The notes: generated from the sequence alone by a model not told the origin. DNA of 64,000 nucleotides from Xanthostigma xanthostigma (GCA_963575645.1 OY754466.1:2830001-2894000), one strand, 5' to 3'; shown: positions 1-10,749, numbered from the stretch's first letter. Numbers and translations are program-made.

Positions 1-34
1 GAACCTCCTCCTTGTTTTTAAAGTCGCGGTTATA

Positions 35-251
35 GCTCTGTTCCAACCTCTCCGCGAACGGTAATACAATCGTCACAGTCATGCGCAGTAGCTGAAACGA
101 AACTGTTTTGCATCGGTTTTGTTGCGCATACGTCGATTTTGCACTGTTTATGGCTTAAAAGACGGTTCCAGAACCGTCCATGTCTCGGTTGGAACACGTT
201 TTAGCTACTGCGACGATAATATTACCGCTTGCAGAGAGGTCGGAACAGAGC
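35..251. mobile_element. TIR element (MITE-like) with TTATA target duplication
   Basis: The two ends are imperfect inverted repeats of about 45 bp: GCTCTGTTCCAACCTCTC on the left, and the reverse complement of GAGAGGTCGGAACAGAGC on the right. Each end is flanked by TTATA, read as a 5-bp target duplication. There is no coding capacity. The inner ends share GTTCCAA and GAACGGTAA with the element at 4981-5143, so the two are probably related families. The superfamily is not assigned. Confidence 0.7.
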
Positions 252-280
252 TTATAAATTGTCCATAAATGATTGCAATA

Positions 281-891
281 CAGTGTAAACTCTTTATAAC
301 GAAACTCAAGGGACCGAGCATTTTTTATCGTTATAGAGAGTTACCGTTATATGGAGTGAAGAAAGAAAAACAACCAAATTAACAATAATCTTCAATGTAC
401 TGTATAATCTCTTTATAACGAATTTTAAGGGACTGAACATTTTTTTCGTTATTAAGAATTTTCGTTATATGGAGGGAAGAAAGAAAAATAACCAATTTTC
501 ACAAAATTAATTTATTCCAAACACATATACCTATAGTTTGTTAAATTTGCCTGACGTTTTTCGCTATGCCAATATTTATTTTAAGTATCTTATGCATGCC
601 TTGGGATGTGGTGGAATAATCTTCATTAAATAATAGGAATTTTTCGATAAGTTTGGCGTCATCAAGTGCTTGTTGAATAGATGGTGATGGTTCAGAATGG
701 TCCTCTTTATGTCTGTAAACATTTGCTGACGCCTAAATATGAACATATTTCTTCGTAATAGAGAATGGCTGTTGCGTTATAAAGAGGGTATTAATGTACT
801 ATAGGTTTGGTAAACCAACCAAATCGTAAAAATTTCGACGTTATAGGGAGTTTTTCGTTATAACGAAGGACGTTATAAAGAGTTTACACTG
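281..891. mobile_element. Tigger/pogo-like DNA transposon relic
   Basis: The ends are CAGTGTAAACTCTTTATAAC and its inverted partner, each flanked by TA, as expected for pogo/Tigger members of the Tc1/mariner group. The 5' end is present twice: the block starting at 284 recurs near 401 with about 80% identity by eye. The element therefore holds either a terminal duplication or a second Tigger inserted into the first. The right half carries the transposase tail annotated separately. A related short copy lies at 34997-35367. Confidence 0.75.
541..732 (-). pseudogene. Tigger/pogo transposase C-terminal remnant
   Basis: On the minus strand an open stretch of about 60 codons ends at a TAA (541-543). 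It reads through HSEPSPSIQQALDDAKLIEK and then FLLFNEDYSTTSQGMHKIL. An acidic, helix-rich tail with 'ALDDAKLIEKF'-type spacing is typical of the Tigger/pogo DDE transposase C-terminus. An upstream in-frame stop near 735, and the lack of any catalytic region, show that it is a fragment. It lies within the TIRs of the 281-891 element, which supports the identity. The family call rests on recalled motif style and was not searched. Confidence 0.6.
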
Positions 892-893
892 TA

Positions 894-1279
894 TTTCATA
901 AACAATTAATTAAACGTGAGGTTTTTAACAAGGTATCAAATATCTTTTATTGCTTCGTCGTAGAATATGCTGAGTTTAATGATACGAAAAAACATTACAA
1001 CTATGGTCATAAAATCATTTATTATGAATTCACTATGTTTACAGATAAAGAAATTAAGTTTCGATTTTCAAACAATATAAAAACAATCGATCGCGTTTGG
1101 TAGTAATAAAGAAAATTGTCACTAGTTCTTTATCTCTACTGCCTATATACGCTAGGAAAGTATCTTTTGACAGGCGACTTTTGCGCCCTCTCGTGATTTG
1201 TTTCTCTAATCTGGTTCAGTCAAAACCTTAGTGTCATATGTTATACGTGCATTTTAATAAGGATTAATTGTCGAATAAA
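894..1279. other. Unassigned AT-rich spacer
   Basis: I see no gene, TIR pair or tandem repeat here beyond AT-rich single-copy-looking sequence. Confidence 0.4.
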
Positions 1280-1417
1280 ATGGGGAAAAAGCTATCAAAT
1301 CGGAAGTGCTGTGTTGATACACCAACTAAACATCCAGAATTACAATTCCACCGTTTTCTTGGATTTTCTTATGAATCAGAGAGGAACAAAATGGATTGCA
1401 GCAGTACGTCGTCAAGG
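1280..1417 (+). pseudogene. THAP-domain-like exon, frameshifted
   Basis: The first frame from ATG 1280 reads NRKCCVDTPTKHPELQFHRF, resembling the start of a THAP zinc finger (Cys pair, then an FHRF core). About 35 bp on, the matching continuation is in another frame: TKWIAAVRRQG at 1386-1417, which fits the THAP 'KWIAAIRR' block. One indel between the halves breaks the reading frame. The second half ends at GGTAAT, a plausible splice donor, and THAP domains are often split near here. The zinc Cys spacing is incomplete (CC instead of C-x2-4-C). It could be a relic of a P-element or other THAP transposase, or a decayed host THAP gene. No further exon was recognised downstream. Confidence 0.45.
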
Positions 1418-2741
1418 GTAATTAAATTATATTTTACGTCTGTAATTATTAAATACATGAAAAATATCATAATTGTTGTTTTGTTAACAAAAATAAGATT
1501 TAAAAAATTTAGAAATTAAAAATATATATCATTTATGTAGTTTTTTTTACTGACATTCTGCGTAAATATTTTAAGCTATTGCATAGCTTCTATCGCGGGC
1601 TTTGAGCGCGGCGACCGAATCAAGAAATTCCGTAACGAAAAAAAACCTAACACCCATTCCGTAACGAAAAAAACCTAACACCCCCCACTCCGAGCGGCAC
1701 AGCGGTGCGGCGTTGACAGCCGTACATCGTCTAACGTCGTTTCAGTTCGGCAGACTTCGGCACGGTGTTTGTGTGCTCATAACTGCTCATAACTGATTCC
1801 ATCTTTATTTGTGTATAAATGAATTTATATATAATACTGCTATAAAAATAACCTAAATTATTTAGGTTATGTGCAGAGAAAGTATATATGATATTATATC
1901 TATATAAATGTACATCGCGCGAAATTCTATGATCAAACTCTTAATATCGTTCTTTTTGAATGAATAATTGTTTTGGTGTGTAATTACACTATTTATACCT
2001 AGCTATTTTCGTTTTATAGAGAAGAAAAACTTAAAGACCTAAAAAGAATATGCAATAGCTTTACCGCGGCAGTCCCCGAGTGCCACACGTATTTTTTTTT
2101 ATAATTAAGAATAACGCTGGTTTCCATGTGTTTGTAAGTTTTGGGTGAACCACTTTTGAAAAAATCAAACACGAGATGGTGCGAAGGTCGCGTGTCAAAG
2201 ATACTTTCCTAGCGTCATCGAAGTTTATATTATTTTGTTTTCCTCTGACTTTTTCACGGTTTATAAAAAATACTATGTTTACAGCTCCGCCCTAAAAGAA
2301 TAATTTCCTTTTTTCAGAAATATTAATTATCTAAATGAGTATAATTTAATGTTATAAGTCAAAGACAATATGACATTCTTTCCGTGACATCTATATAGAT
2401 AAAATTTACAGTTTTGTCATAAAAAGCGATTTATAGCATTCATGAACTATAAATCTAAGATACGCAAATTGAAGTGCAACTTTGTGAAGCTAATATTTTT
2501 GTCATAAAATCCTTCTTATTTGTATTATATATATTCTACTTTGAAGAATTATAAAAAAAAAACTTTCCTGAAACTTTAAATCCAAAGCCTTAACAACAAA
2601 TAAAATTAGGAGCCGTTGTAGGACGCTTGGCAGATGTGAAACATACATATAAGCGTAATTCTAGTAACTAAATTTCGCCTTGTCAACTCTCTTTTAAAGC
2701 AGATCCCACGTTATGCGAAGTAAGTCTTAATCCACAATCCA
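1418..2741. other. Unassigned spacer with short local repeats
   Basis: No gene is seen. A short direct repeat (ATTCCGTAACGAAAAAAACC) occurs twice at about 1627-1680, and a small palindrome built on AACCTAAATTATTTAGGTT lies near 1850. The rest is AT-rich and unassigned. Confidence 0.4.
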
Positions 2742-3352
2742 CTAGCGGCCCCGCCCGGTTTCACCCGGGTGCAAAAGAACGAATGGGGAGGGGGGTACAC
2801 GAGTACGTACATTCATCTTAGTTTATCGAGATGAATGTTGTGTCCAAATTTCATGATGATCGGAGTTACCGTTCAAAAGTTTTTGTAGATAAAAAGCAGT
2901 ATTTAAACTTTTTTTAACTAATAATTTTTTAAATTAAATAAAATTAGAATAAATGTAAATGTAAGCCTTAGAAGAAAGAAATGTAAAAAATAAAAAAAAA
3001 ATAAAAATATATTCGCCCAACGTGGGGCTCGAACCTACGACCCTAATATTTACAGTCGCTTGCTCTACCGATTGATCCACCTGAGATTGTGTTCTCACAT
3101 CGCTAATATGAGTATATCTATAGTATAGTGCATTTCATATGAATAGAAGCTTATTTTTGAGATACATTTTGCAACATTTTTCATTAAAGCTCCGCTCCTA
3201 ATGGTCGTAGCGTAATATTATATAGACTATAGCCTTCCTCGATAAATGGGCTCTCCAACAAAAAAATTTTTTTTCAATTCGAACCAGTAGTTTCTGAGAT
3301 TAGCGCGTTCAAACAAACAAACAAACTCTTCAGCTTTATATATTAGTATAGA
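2742..3352 (-). mobile_element. Non-autonomous Helitron, family A, with internal tRNA-like segment
   Basis: Read on the minus strand, it starts TCTATACTAATATATAAAGC and ends at CTAG, after a GC-rich block that can fold (CACCCGGGTGAAACCGGG). The outside bases are A on the 5' side and T on the 3' side, the Helitron target signature. No Rep/helicase ORF is present. The near full-length sister copy at 57028-57642 has the same length and layout. A degenerate tRNA-like block lies inside at 3014-3085. Confidence 0.8.
3014..3085 (-). other. tRNA-derived block inside Helitron A (pseudo-tRNA)
   Basis: The minus strand has a D-arm-like run (GATCAATCGGTAGAGC) and a perfect B-box-like GGTTCGAGCCCC, but the anticodon arm does not close into a 5-bp stem with a 7-nt loop and the acceptor stem does not pair. 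It is therefore not called as a tRNA gene. The same block is in the Helitron A copy at 57299-57370 and in a fragment at 10752-10800. Confidence 0.6.
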
Positions 3353-4434
3353 TTGTAGGTAATAATGATGAACAGTTACGCGTGTAATAGGTTATTTTAT
3401 TACGACACACTTATTTTAATAACACATTTCATTACTGAACAATATAATGTTATTATATGGTGCATTATTAAATACGTAAAACTTCTCTTGAAGCTCTTAA
3501 ACAGGGTTTGACTTGCTTCGATTAATTTTCTCTCAATCAGTCCAACTTTACAATGCACTAGTCGTTACCCGCGGCTAAGCACGCGATTGAGATGAAACAC
3601 GGCAGTAACAACCGTATTGAAGTCTTGCCTCGCGGAAATGCGCCTCGCTGGGCAGCGACAAACAGCAGTCAGTTGTGAAGAAAGTTTTTTTATATACCCG
3701 TACTTCCACCATAAAATTACTGTACTTCCACCATGTACTTAAATTTAGTCAGTTTAATTAGGATTTTTATTTTTTATCAAAATGAAATATAGCCTACATT
3801 ATTCAGGAATGGTGCAGCTTTTCATTAGTGAAAGGATTTTTAGAATCGGTTTTATGATTTCAGAGATAACATCCTACAAACAAACAATAGTATATTGTGC
3901 AACTAGTGCGACAATGCCGCACGAGTTGCACATACTTTTTTTTATTACGAATTAAATTAAATTTAAATTAAAATTTTATTACGAATTAAAAAAAGAAATT
4001 AGAAGTAATAAAAATTAAAATTAAATCACTAAAAAGTTGAAAATTCAGTTAAAATTGTTAAAATTGTCAAGAATAAAAGTCCATAATCGAAAATTTTAAC
4101 CTCAAATCTGCTTCAAATGACAGTTTGTTTCGTTGACATTAACACCGTTATTATTTTGTTTTTTTCTCTGAATTTGCGTGCGGCAAACAATAATTTCAGT
4201 GCGACAAATAAAGTTTCCGCTGCACGCAAATGAAAATAGCTACTTTTCAACCGTAACAGCATGCGTAAAGGTACCACTTTTCCCGCATGAGTAATAAAAA
4301 CAAATTTTACCGTTCAATAAAACACTGTAAAATAAATAAATGTTACTAAATTAAAACATTTTTTTTAATTTTTGAGTCTGGATTATTATTCAAACATTGA
4401 CTCAATAAAATTCTATAAACGTACTGAATAATTC
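3353..4434. other. Degraded repeats: Helitron-like end and partial TTAA element
   Basis: At 3559 an ACTAGTCGTTACCCGCGG run resembles the 3' end of another Helitron read on the minus strand. An inverted TGTGCAACT/AGTTGCACA pair lies at 3895-3932. The stretch at about 3950-4095 is the reverse complement of the interior of the elements at 53620-54322 and 62613-63336. No gene is seen. Confidence 0.5.
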
Positions 4435-4439
4435 AAAAA

Positions 4440-4640
4440 TATAATCCTAATTTCTTAGGTTTACAATTTTTTAGCAAACTGTCTTCGGCCACTAGAAACC
4501 TGACTCTTAAAATGTTTAAAAAAACTATTTATAAATATTTTATTAAGGAGTGCTTCTATAAGTACCAAGAATTTTTTGAGATGGACAATGCATCCTCACA
4601 TTGTATATATATTTTTTTTTCTCTTTTGACGTGTTTTTAA
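4440..4640 (+). pseudogene. Non-LTR retrotransposon 3' ORF end
   Basis: An open run of 66 codons ends at TAA 4638-4640. It contains FSKLSSATRNLTLKMFKKTI and a downstream KECFYKYQEFF, the usual C-terminal pattern of CR1/Jockey-type RT proteins (a 'NKLP...FKKKLK.yL' region followed by an aromatic-rich tail). The RT core is absent, so this is a 5'-truncated insertion. It is followed by a short AT-rich 3' UTR and a (TCTA)n-like tail at about 4668-4685, matching the tail style of the RT at 25917-27584. Confidence 0.7.
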
Positions 4641-4685
4641 CATTTTTTTTGTATAACTAAAACCAATAAATCTATCTACCTATCT

Positions 4686-4922
4686 ACTGCCGTAAAAAGG
4701 CAAAAGGCAGTAAGTGAGCAACTTATGAATTTGAGTAAATCAAGATTTACTAAAAATGTCTTGACCGTCCAGAATTTTAGATTATGGAAACCAAAACATG
4801 GGGGAAACATTTTTTAAAGACAATAAAATTATTGCTGCAGCACTTACTGCTGTCGTTGGCTTCAGTATGAACTCATTTTGTCAACAAATATCACTTACTG
4901 CCCTTTGCCTTTTTAGGGCAGT
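4686..4922. mobile_element. TIR MITE inserted in the (TCTA)n tail
   Basis: The ends are about 31-bp inverted repeats (ACTGCCGTAAAAAGGCAAAA on the left, matching the reverse of CTTTTTAGGGCAGT on the right). The element sits between two TCTA-type simple-repeat runs, so it entered the tail of the adjacent non-LTR copy. It does not code; a 69-codon open run across it is incidental. The target duplication is ambiguous because the target is repetitive. Confidence 0.75.
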
Positions 4923-4980
4923 CTATCTATCTATAATTCTTTACAATTATTGTCATTTCAAACAATTAGACACTAATAAG

Positions 4981-5143
4981 TTCGTTCCAAGCAGCCGTGA
5001 ACGGTAACAAAACCGTACACAGTCTTGTTACTGCGCAAGACTGTCTTGCGCAGAATCGATTTTTGAGCTAGTGCGCAAATTAGTCTTGCGCAGTGACAAG
5101 ACTGTGTACGGTTTCATTACCGTTCGAGGCTGCTTGGAACGAA
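4981..5143. mobile_element. Fold-back MITE, 163 bp
   Basis: The two halves are near-perfect inverted repeats, TTCGTTCCAAGCAGCCGTGA on the left and the reverse of GCTGCTTGGAACGAA on the right, with about 45-bp arms and a further inner repeat of TCTTGCGCAG. There are no coding features. The outer sequence resembles the element at 35-251. Confidence 0.75.
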
Positions 5144-5800
5144 TCTAATATTTACAAGGAGTCACTCATCCCTAACTAAATCTGGACTATTTAATATTCG
5201 TTATTATTTTACAAAGGCATAACGATACTAATAAACTACGTACAAAAGGCATATATTCCCCTCCAGTTTAATAACAGCGAACTTACGGCTTTTAGTTTCT
5301 CGCTTATTCCCAGTTAAATGTTAGAAAGACTCACAATGCCTTTGTTTCCATTGAAACTTGTTTAAAGTTCACAGAAATATTTTAACTCAGCAGCAATACT
5401 TGTTATTACATGTTATAATTTCCAAGTCATATTTATTTTAGAACAGAACCGAACTTGGCAAATTATTTCATTTTAACGTGCGTTTAAATCGATCCAATGA
5501 AGGCTCTTGTTAACAAAAATGTATAATTATAATTCAATAAACTTACGTTTCGGTTCAAAATTAAAATCCGGACCGCAACGTAAAATTATTGAATCGAAGA
5601 ATCTCGTTAGAGATTCTTTTTTGTGCTAAATGCCTACGAATCTCTAACAGATTCTTATACATTGATTTTGCCTGTTTCCCATATAACGCCGTGTATATGA
5701 GGCCAGTTTCCAAGTTTTATAGTTCTGTGACCACGTGACTTTCGTCAGACCAAATTTTCGTATAGTGCTCTATACGACTAATAGCAATGTAATGTTACCA
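5144..5800. other. Unassigned spacer with small hairpins
   Basis: Two near-identical short hairpins, GAATCTCGTTAGAGATTC at about 5599 and GAATCTCTAACAGATTC at about 5638, lie 40 bp apart. Otherwise nothing is recognised. Confidence 0.4.
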
Positions 5801-5863
5801 CCCGGTGGCCGAGCGGTTAGGACGTAGGGCCAGTAATGGCAGTGTTTAGGGTTCGATTCCCGC
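5801..5863 (+). other. tRNA-like SINE head (A and B boxes)
   Basis: A box-like TGGCCGAGCGG (5806-5816) and B box GGTTCGATTCC (5850-5860) are spaced as in a tRNA gene of the Leu/Ser type. The anticodon arm and acceptor stem do not close, and a family-B repeat follows directly, so this is read as the head of a tRNA-derived SINE rather than a working tRNA. Confidence 0.5.
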
Positions 5864-5877
5864 CAACATCATTGGAA

Positions 5878-6466
5878 TTTTTGACGTGATAACGTCTTAT
5901 AAATTGATGAATCACCAATCTTATAAATTGATGAAACACCGGCTGCATGCACGAAAAAGTGTAACGTTCCTAACGTTCCGCCTGACCCTGTGCGTGCTTT
6001 TCTCGAAAACGGCCCTAACGATTTGGATGAAATTTACTGAAAAGGGATTTTGGGGGGCAAAAAATCGTTTTAGCTAGGTCTCATCTCTCGAAAAAATCGT
6101 TTTCATACAAATTTTATCATTATAAAAATCAATTTTTTGACGTATGAAAATACTTAAATATTGTAAGTAGGTTTTGGAATTTTATATAAACAGTGAAAAT
6201 TGTTTTCAAAATATTATGACAGTTAATCTTTGAGACTTAAAATAAATACGAAAGAAAGAAAGTTAAAAAAAAAAACAATTATTATTATAGGTGGTGAGTA
6301 TTTTAATACATAAAATTAACCTAAATTTGAAGCGAAAGATGCAATATCATAGATTCGAATTATTATAATTATTATATGTAGAATTTAGGTTATGTATTAC
6401 GGAATACGTTATCACGTAAAACTATCGTCCGTAAACCGACTTAACAGACGACCAATTTTTTTTTTC
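5878..6466 (+). mobile_element. Family-B interspersed repeat, copy 1
   Basis: The left end is TTTTTGACGTGATAACGTC. The right end carries the inverse box ACGTTATCACGT-like, then ATCGTCCGTAAACCGAC and CCAATTTTT. Five copies of the family occur in the window (also 17588-18163, 22767-23765, 25363-27778, 51473-52074). The inverted ACGTGATAACGT boxes suggest a DNA element, but no clear target duplication is visible and the superfamily is unknown to me. A roughly 60-codon open run near the left end is shared by copies but looks like repeat sequence rather than protein. Confidence 0.7.
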
Positions 6467-6509
6467 TACTCCATTTTAATTCCACTTGATATTTACATAT
6501 TATAATATA

Positions 6510-6540
6510 TAATATAAGATAAGATAAGATAAGATAGCAT
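6510..6540 (-). repeat. (TTATC)n tail of non-LTR element
   Basis: A simple run of AAGAT units (TTATC on the minus strand) directly follows the 3' UTR of the minus-strand RT element and is read as its tail. Confidence 0.7.
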
Positions 6541-6605
6541 TTATTGTCAGTAGAGATTACAAATGATCTATGTGACACGTCAAAAAATTTTGGAAAACAA
6601 AAATA

Positions 6606-8060
6606 TTATTTAAAATAATCTATGAATTCATTTACATTATAAAATGCATTTTCCAGTAAAAAATTCTTTATCTTTTTCTTAAAAACCTTTATTTCATTAA
6701 TTTTAAAACTCACAGGTAGTTTATTATAAAGAGCTGCTGCAAAATTCAGTGGGCAAAACTTGAAAATATCAATACTTGCCATAGGTAATTTTATGTAATT
6801 TTTAAGACGAGTATCATGATCATGACCATCCTCTGCTAAAGAATAATTGGATTTGTTATGGTGTGCATAAATTAACGCATGGAAAATAAAGATGCAAGGT
6901 ATTGTCATAATTTTTTCTCTGACAAAAAATTGTTTACAAGAGTCATATTTTTTTATTTTGAACATTGCACGTATAATGGCCTTCTGTTTAATAAAAATCC
7001 GTGTAGAAGAAGCGTTATATCCCCATACAACAATACCATACCTTAACAGAGGGTAGACATGACCATAATAAATCGACTTTAAAATATCTTTATTGGAAAA
7101 TGAATGTTGAGCTTTTCTCATGACATACACATATCGAGACAGTTTTTTGCATATATTTGTATTATGACAATCCCATTTTAAAGCGTACTGGATAGTAATT
7201 CCTAGAAATTTAGTAGCATCGATATTTTTTATTAGGTGACCGTTTGTAGAGATTCCGACGGCAGAGTCATTTCTGGATTGCGTAGTTTTGAAACGCATGA
7301 ATTTGGTTTTTCCTTCATTTAAAATTAATTTGTTATTTTCGCACCACATTTTTATGTCTGCTAAAGCGAAAGATGCATTTTGTTGAAGTTTTTCCACAGT
7401 GGGGGCTGTAAGTTAGATAGTAGTATCGTCAGCATAGATTATTACTTCAGTAGCTGATTTAATGCAATTTGGAATATCATTTATGTAAAGCAGAAATAAA
7501 ACTGGTCCCAATACCGATCCTTGGGGAACACCCGTGTATACTGCTTTAGGATCAGAATAATGATCACATACATATACTCTCTGTGACCTATCACTTAAAT
7601 ATGACGCAATCCATGAATGACTCTCTCCTCTGAAACCATACTTTTCTAATTTGTCTAATAGTATTTCATGACCCACAAGATCAAACGCTTTAGAAAAGTC
7701 GCAAAATATTGCTGCGCAGTGAAGTTTTTTATTTAACTGCTCTGAAATTCTATTTATAAATCGATATATCGCTGTTTCGGTTGATCTAGATTTACAAAAA
7801 CCATGTTGACATTCGGTGATAATTTTATTACTGTCAAGAAAAAACATAGCACGTTTAAGGTAGGCATGTTCCAGAATTTTTGAAAAAACTGACGGTATCG
7901 AAACAGGTCTATAGTTGGCCATACTGGTTTTATCTCCACCTTTATGAATTGGTATTACCTTTGACTCCTTTAGGACACTGGGAAAAACACCATTTTTAAA
8001 CGACAAATTAATTATATATATAAACGGTGACAGAATGAAACGGTATATTTCTCATATATT
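6606..8060 (-). pseudogene. Non-LTR retrotransposon RT, one nonsense codon, 5'-truncated
   Basis: The frame is open for about 480 codons apart from one in-frame TAA at 7413-7415. The order is typical of non-LTR RT: SKVIPIHKGGDKTSMANYRP, then a palm motif A region (FCDFSKAFD), GVPQGSVLGP, and motif C YADD. The stop follows immediately after YADDTTI. The C-terminal half (6606-7397) holds the thumb/connection region with 'FLGITI' and 'YGIVVWG' blocks and ends in LLENAFYNVNEFIDYF. There is no endonuclease domain: the 5' end stops near 8060, just before a Helitron. The clade is probably CR1/Jockey-like (inference). Its tail and sequence differ from the RT at 25917-27584, so two families are present. 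Confidence 0.88.
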
Positions 8061-8073
8061 TTTATTTTTTTTA

Positions 8074-8353
8074 TCTATACTAATATATAAAGAAAGTGAA
8101 GAGTTTGTTTGTTTGTTTGGTTGAACGCGCTAATCTCAGGGACTACTGGTTCGCATTTATCGAGGAAGGCGGAGCATCAATGAAAAATGTTGCAAAATGT
8201 AACTCAAAATTTGTCCGTCCGACAAAAACTTTTGAACGATAACTCCGATCATCATGACATTTGGACACAACATTCATCTCGGTAAACTAAGATGAATGTG
8301 CCTCCTCCCCATTCGTTCTTTTGCACTCGGGTGAAACCGGGCGGGACCGCTAG
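8074..8353 (+). mobile_element. Non-autonomous Helitron, family A, internally deleted
   Basis: Starts TCTATACTAATATATAAAG after an A and ends ...GGGCGGGACCGCTAG before a T, matching the two 610-bp copies at both ends but only 280 bp long. It lies at the truncated 5' edge of the minus-strand RT relic. Confidence 0.8.
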
Positions 8354-8390
8354 TAATTATATATTTTTGTCAATATAAATCAACGATTAT

Positions 8391-8592
8391 TCAATAAATA
8401 AAATTATCGACCAATTTTTCAGACAATATATTAACAAAATATAATTACTACATTAACGTTTCGATCCCGATTTGGATCTTCTTCAGAATGGATCTAAAAA
8501 TATAAAAAAAAATCGGGATCGAAACGTTAATGTATTAATTATATTTTTTTAATATATTGTCTGAAAAATTGGTCGATAATTTTATTTATTGA
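8391..8592. repeat. Palindromic repeat H, copy 1
   Basis: The arms begin with CAATAAATAAAATTATCGAC and its inverse. The centre carries AACGTTTCGATCCCGATTTG facing its partial inverse. Sister copies are at 19581-19767 and 61286-61564. Each has a hammerhead-like core, annotated separately. Confidence 0.75.
8457..8486 (-). ncRNA. Hammerhead-ribozyme-like core in repeat H
   Basis: Minus strand: CTGAAGA, one extra A, stem II GATCC/GGATC with an A-rich loop, then GAAA and CGT. This is the CUGANGA...GAAA conserved core of hammerhead ribozymes, with a bulged A before stem II. Such minimal hammerheads are known in Penelope-like and other retroelements. Activity is not shown by sequence. Confidence 0.4.
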
Positions 8593-8995
8593 AGAGTTCT
8601 AATCAGACGTTAATCAAAGATTTGAATCAACGATTATTCCCAACCTCACCAGCAAATAACACTTTTCGATACAAACATTGTATTTTATTTACTTTGTACG
8701 CAGTATGTAATAAAGTAAGTAATGTTATTCGATTTTGTTTTCCCAGAAGGAGTTGCATGTTGTAGGTCAGGTCAGAAAACATTTCCACAAAATTTTACAG
8801 TCACGACAACAGACCTATCTGCGTATTAAATTACCGACCGTCGTTTTACACGGCGACTTTAACAATAATTGTGATTGCCTACTGCTGAAGCACACCATGG
8901 CGCGTAATAATAATGATATTATTGGTATACTAGTGTGGCCTGTGCGAATTATTCGCACTAAATAAGTATAATAATTATCACTTTACAAAATTATT

Positions 8996-9172
8996 AACTT
9001 CCCGCTTTAAAAAAAAAAAAAAAAAAATTTTTTTTTTTCAAAAATCGGGAAGTTATTGGTTTCACCCCGATTTTCGAAAATCGAGTTTTCGCCAGATCTC
9101 GACGTTTTGGGGTCCTAGGAAGCTATTGAAACTATTTTGGCGATGATGTCCGTAGGGCTGTATGTATGGATG

Positions 9173-9208
<36 letters not shown>

Positions 9209-10114
9209 AACCTTTTATATCTTTTGAACGGAGTGTCCGACTGAAACGTGGTTTGCGGCATCTGACGTGATCTTGGTGAACTTAGACTTCCTGAAAATTT
9301 GAAACGATTCGGCCCAAAAAATTTTGAGAAATCTTAAAAAAACAAGTTTCAAAAATTTTTAAAAATTTGTTTTTGTAAAAAATTTTCTAAACTACTAAAC
9401 CGATTAATTCCAAAAACTAATCAGCTCTTCTCCTTAACAAACTGCGTCGATTTCCGCAAACCGCATCAAAATCGGTTCATTTGTTCACGAGAAACCGTGA
9501 ACGAAAAAATCGTAAAAAAGTGTTTTTTTAAAATGACTCTTAAAATTGTTATCAGATTGATTTTTTTGTAATAAATTACTTTCTTAAGCTAAAAAAACTG
9601 CGTCGATCGCCGCAAACCATATCAAAATTGGTTCATTTGTTCATGAGATAACGTGAACGAAAAATTAGGAAAAAAGTAATTTTTTAAAATTACTCGTAAA
9701 ATTCTTATCAAATCGATTTTTTTGTAATAATTTACTTTCTTAGGTTAAAAAAACTGCGTCGATTGCAGCAAACCGCATCAAAATCGGCTCATTTGTTCAC
9801 GAGATATCGTGAACGAAAAATTTTTAAAAAGTGTTTTTTTTTAAATTTCTCGTAAAATTCCTATGAGATCGATTTTTCTGTATAAAATTACTTTTTAAGG
9901 TTAAAAAATTGCGTCGACTGCCGCAAATCGCATCAAAATCGCTTCATTTGTTCATGAGATATCGTGAACGAAAATTTCGTAACAAAGTGTTTTTTTTTTG
10001 AGCTCGAAGAGCTAAAAAATAAACTTCTTGCTATATTTGACATATTTTTGAGCGTTTTGAACTCGAAAATAGCGGGAAGTTACAGGGATGGCCTGCAGGG
10101 TCAAACTACTTTTC
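8996..10114. mobile_element. 1,119-bp insertion in Helitron C with 8-bp target duplication
   Basis: AAATTATT precedes (8988-8995) and follows (10115-10122) the insert, and the uninterrupted Helitron copies have this site once. Inside are AACTTCCCGC near the left edge and its inverse GCGGGAAGTT near 10075, a GT-rich microsatellite at 9171-9206, and four 156-bp tandem units. The superfamily is not assigned; an 8-bp duplication fits hAT, but the ends do not form a clear hAT TIR. Confidence 0.7.
9441..10010. repeat. Tandem array, about 156-bp period, four units
   Basis: The marker ACTGCGTCGAT followed by CGCAAACC.CATCAAAATCG begins at 9441, 9597, 9753 and 9908. Each unit continues to TTCATTTGTTCACGAGA-type sequence. 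The units are diverged but in register. Confidence 0.85.
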
Positions 10115-10749
10115 AAATTATTTTTTAAATATGATTGCAGGTATTCAATTCGTTTCTAATTTTGCACACTGCTTATAACGTTCTTCTTTTTGTTGTATTA
10201 CAATATGAATCTCAGATGACAGATCGAAGAAATATTTTACTAAAATTGTAATATAGAGACGCAAGTAGCAAAAGCGTTGAGCTAAGCCGTCAGATGACAT
10301 CATGCAGCATTGCTGTGACGTTGTTCAGCGTTGCTCGCTGATTCAAAATTAAAGCCGTCAGATGGCAGTGTGCAGTATTGTGTCTGTTGTATTACAATAT
10401 GAAGGTCAGATGACAGATCGAAGTGTTGACGTTGTTTCAAAATTAAAGATGGCAGACGTTGTTCAGCGTTGCTGTATTTTAATTAATTTACAAAAACAAA
10501 AGCAATAATAAATTTTTTAGTTGTCGATGTCAGTAGAGCAAGCAATTATCTGTAAAATGATATATAATTTATGTGGAGAAAGTGTGAGATTTTTTCTAAA
10601 AAGGGAGGCAAACCTTAGCGTATTAATATATATGATTTATAAAGGCGACTCGTTCGGGCGTTCTGCAAACCAGTCAACAGATTTTAAAATGAAACTTTTT
10701 AGTTTGCTGCAGGAACACATAATTTTGTAGGTATTAGGTTGTACATTCA

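Larger units (their letters stand above)
8930..10635 (-). mobile_element. Non-autonomous Helitron, family C, copy 1, with 1.1 kb insert
   Basis: On the minus strand the 5' end is TCATATATATTAATACGC. The 3' end has the hairpin GTGCGAATAATTCGCAC about 10 nt before CTAG, with T outside. These are standard Helitron end features. The uninterrupted copies are about 595 bp; this one is enlarged by the element at 8996-10114. No Rep/helicase ORF is present. Confidence 0.85.

Noticed and set aside
5886-6077. About 60-codon ORF shared by family-B copies
   Set aside because: Copies are recent repeats, length varies between copies, and there is no domain or start context.
8735-8965. 76-codon ORF after a TTTTCCCAG acceptor-like site, with HGDFN
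   Set aside because: It runs into the Helitron C end at 8930, and a short GDFN match alone does not support an endonuclease call.
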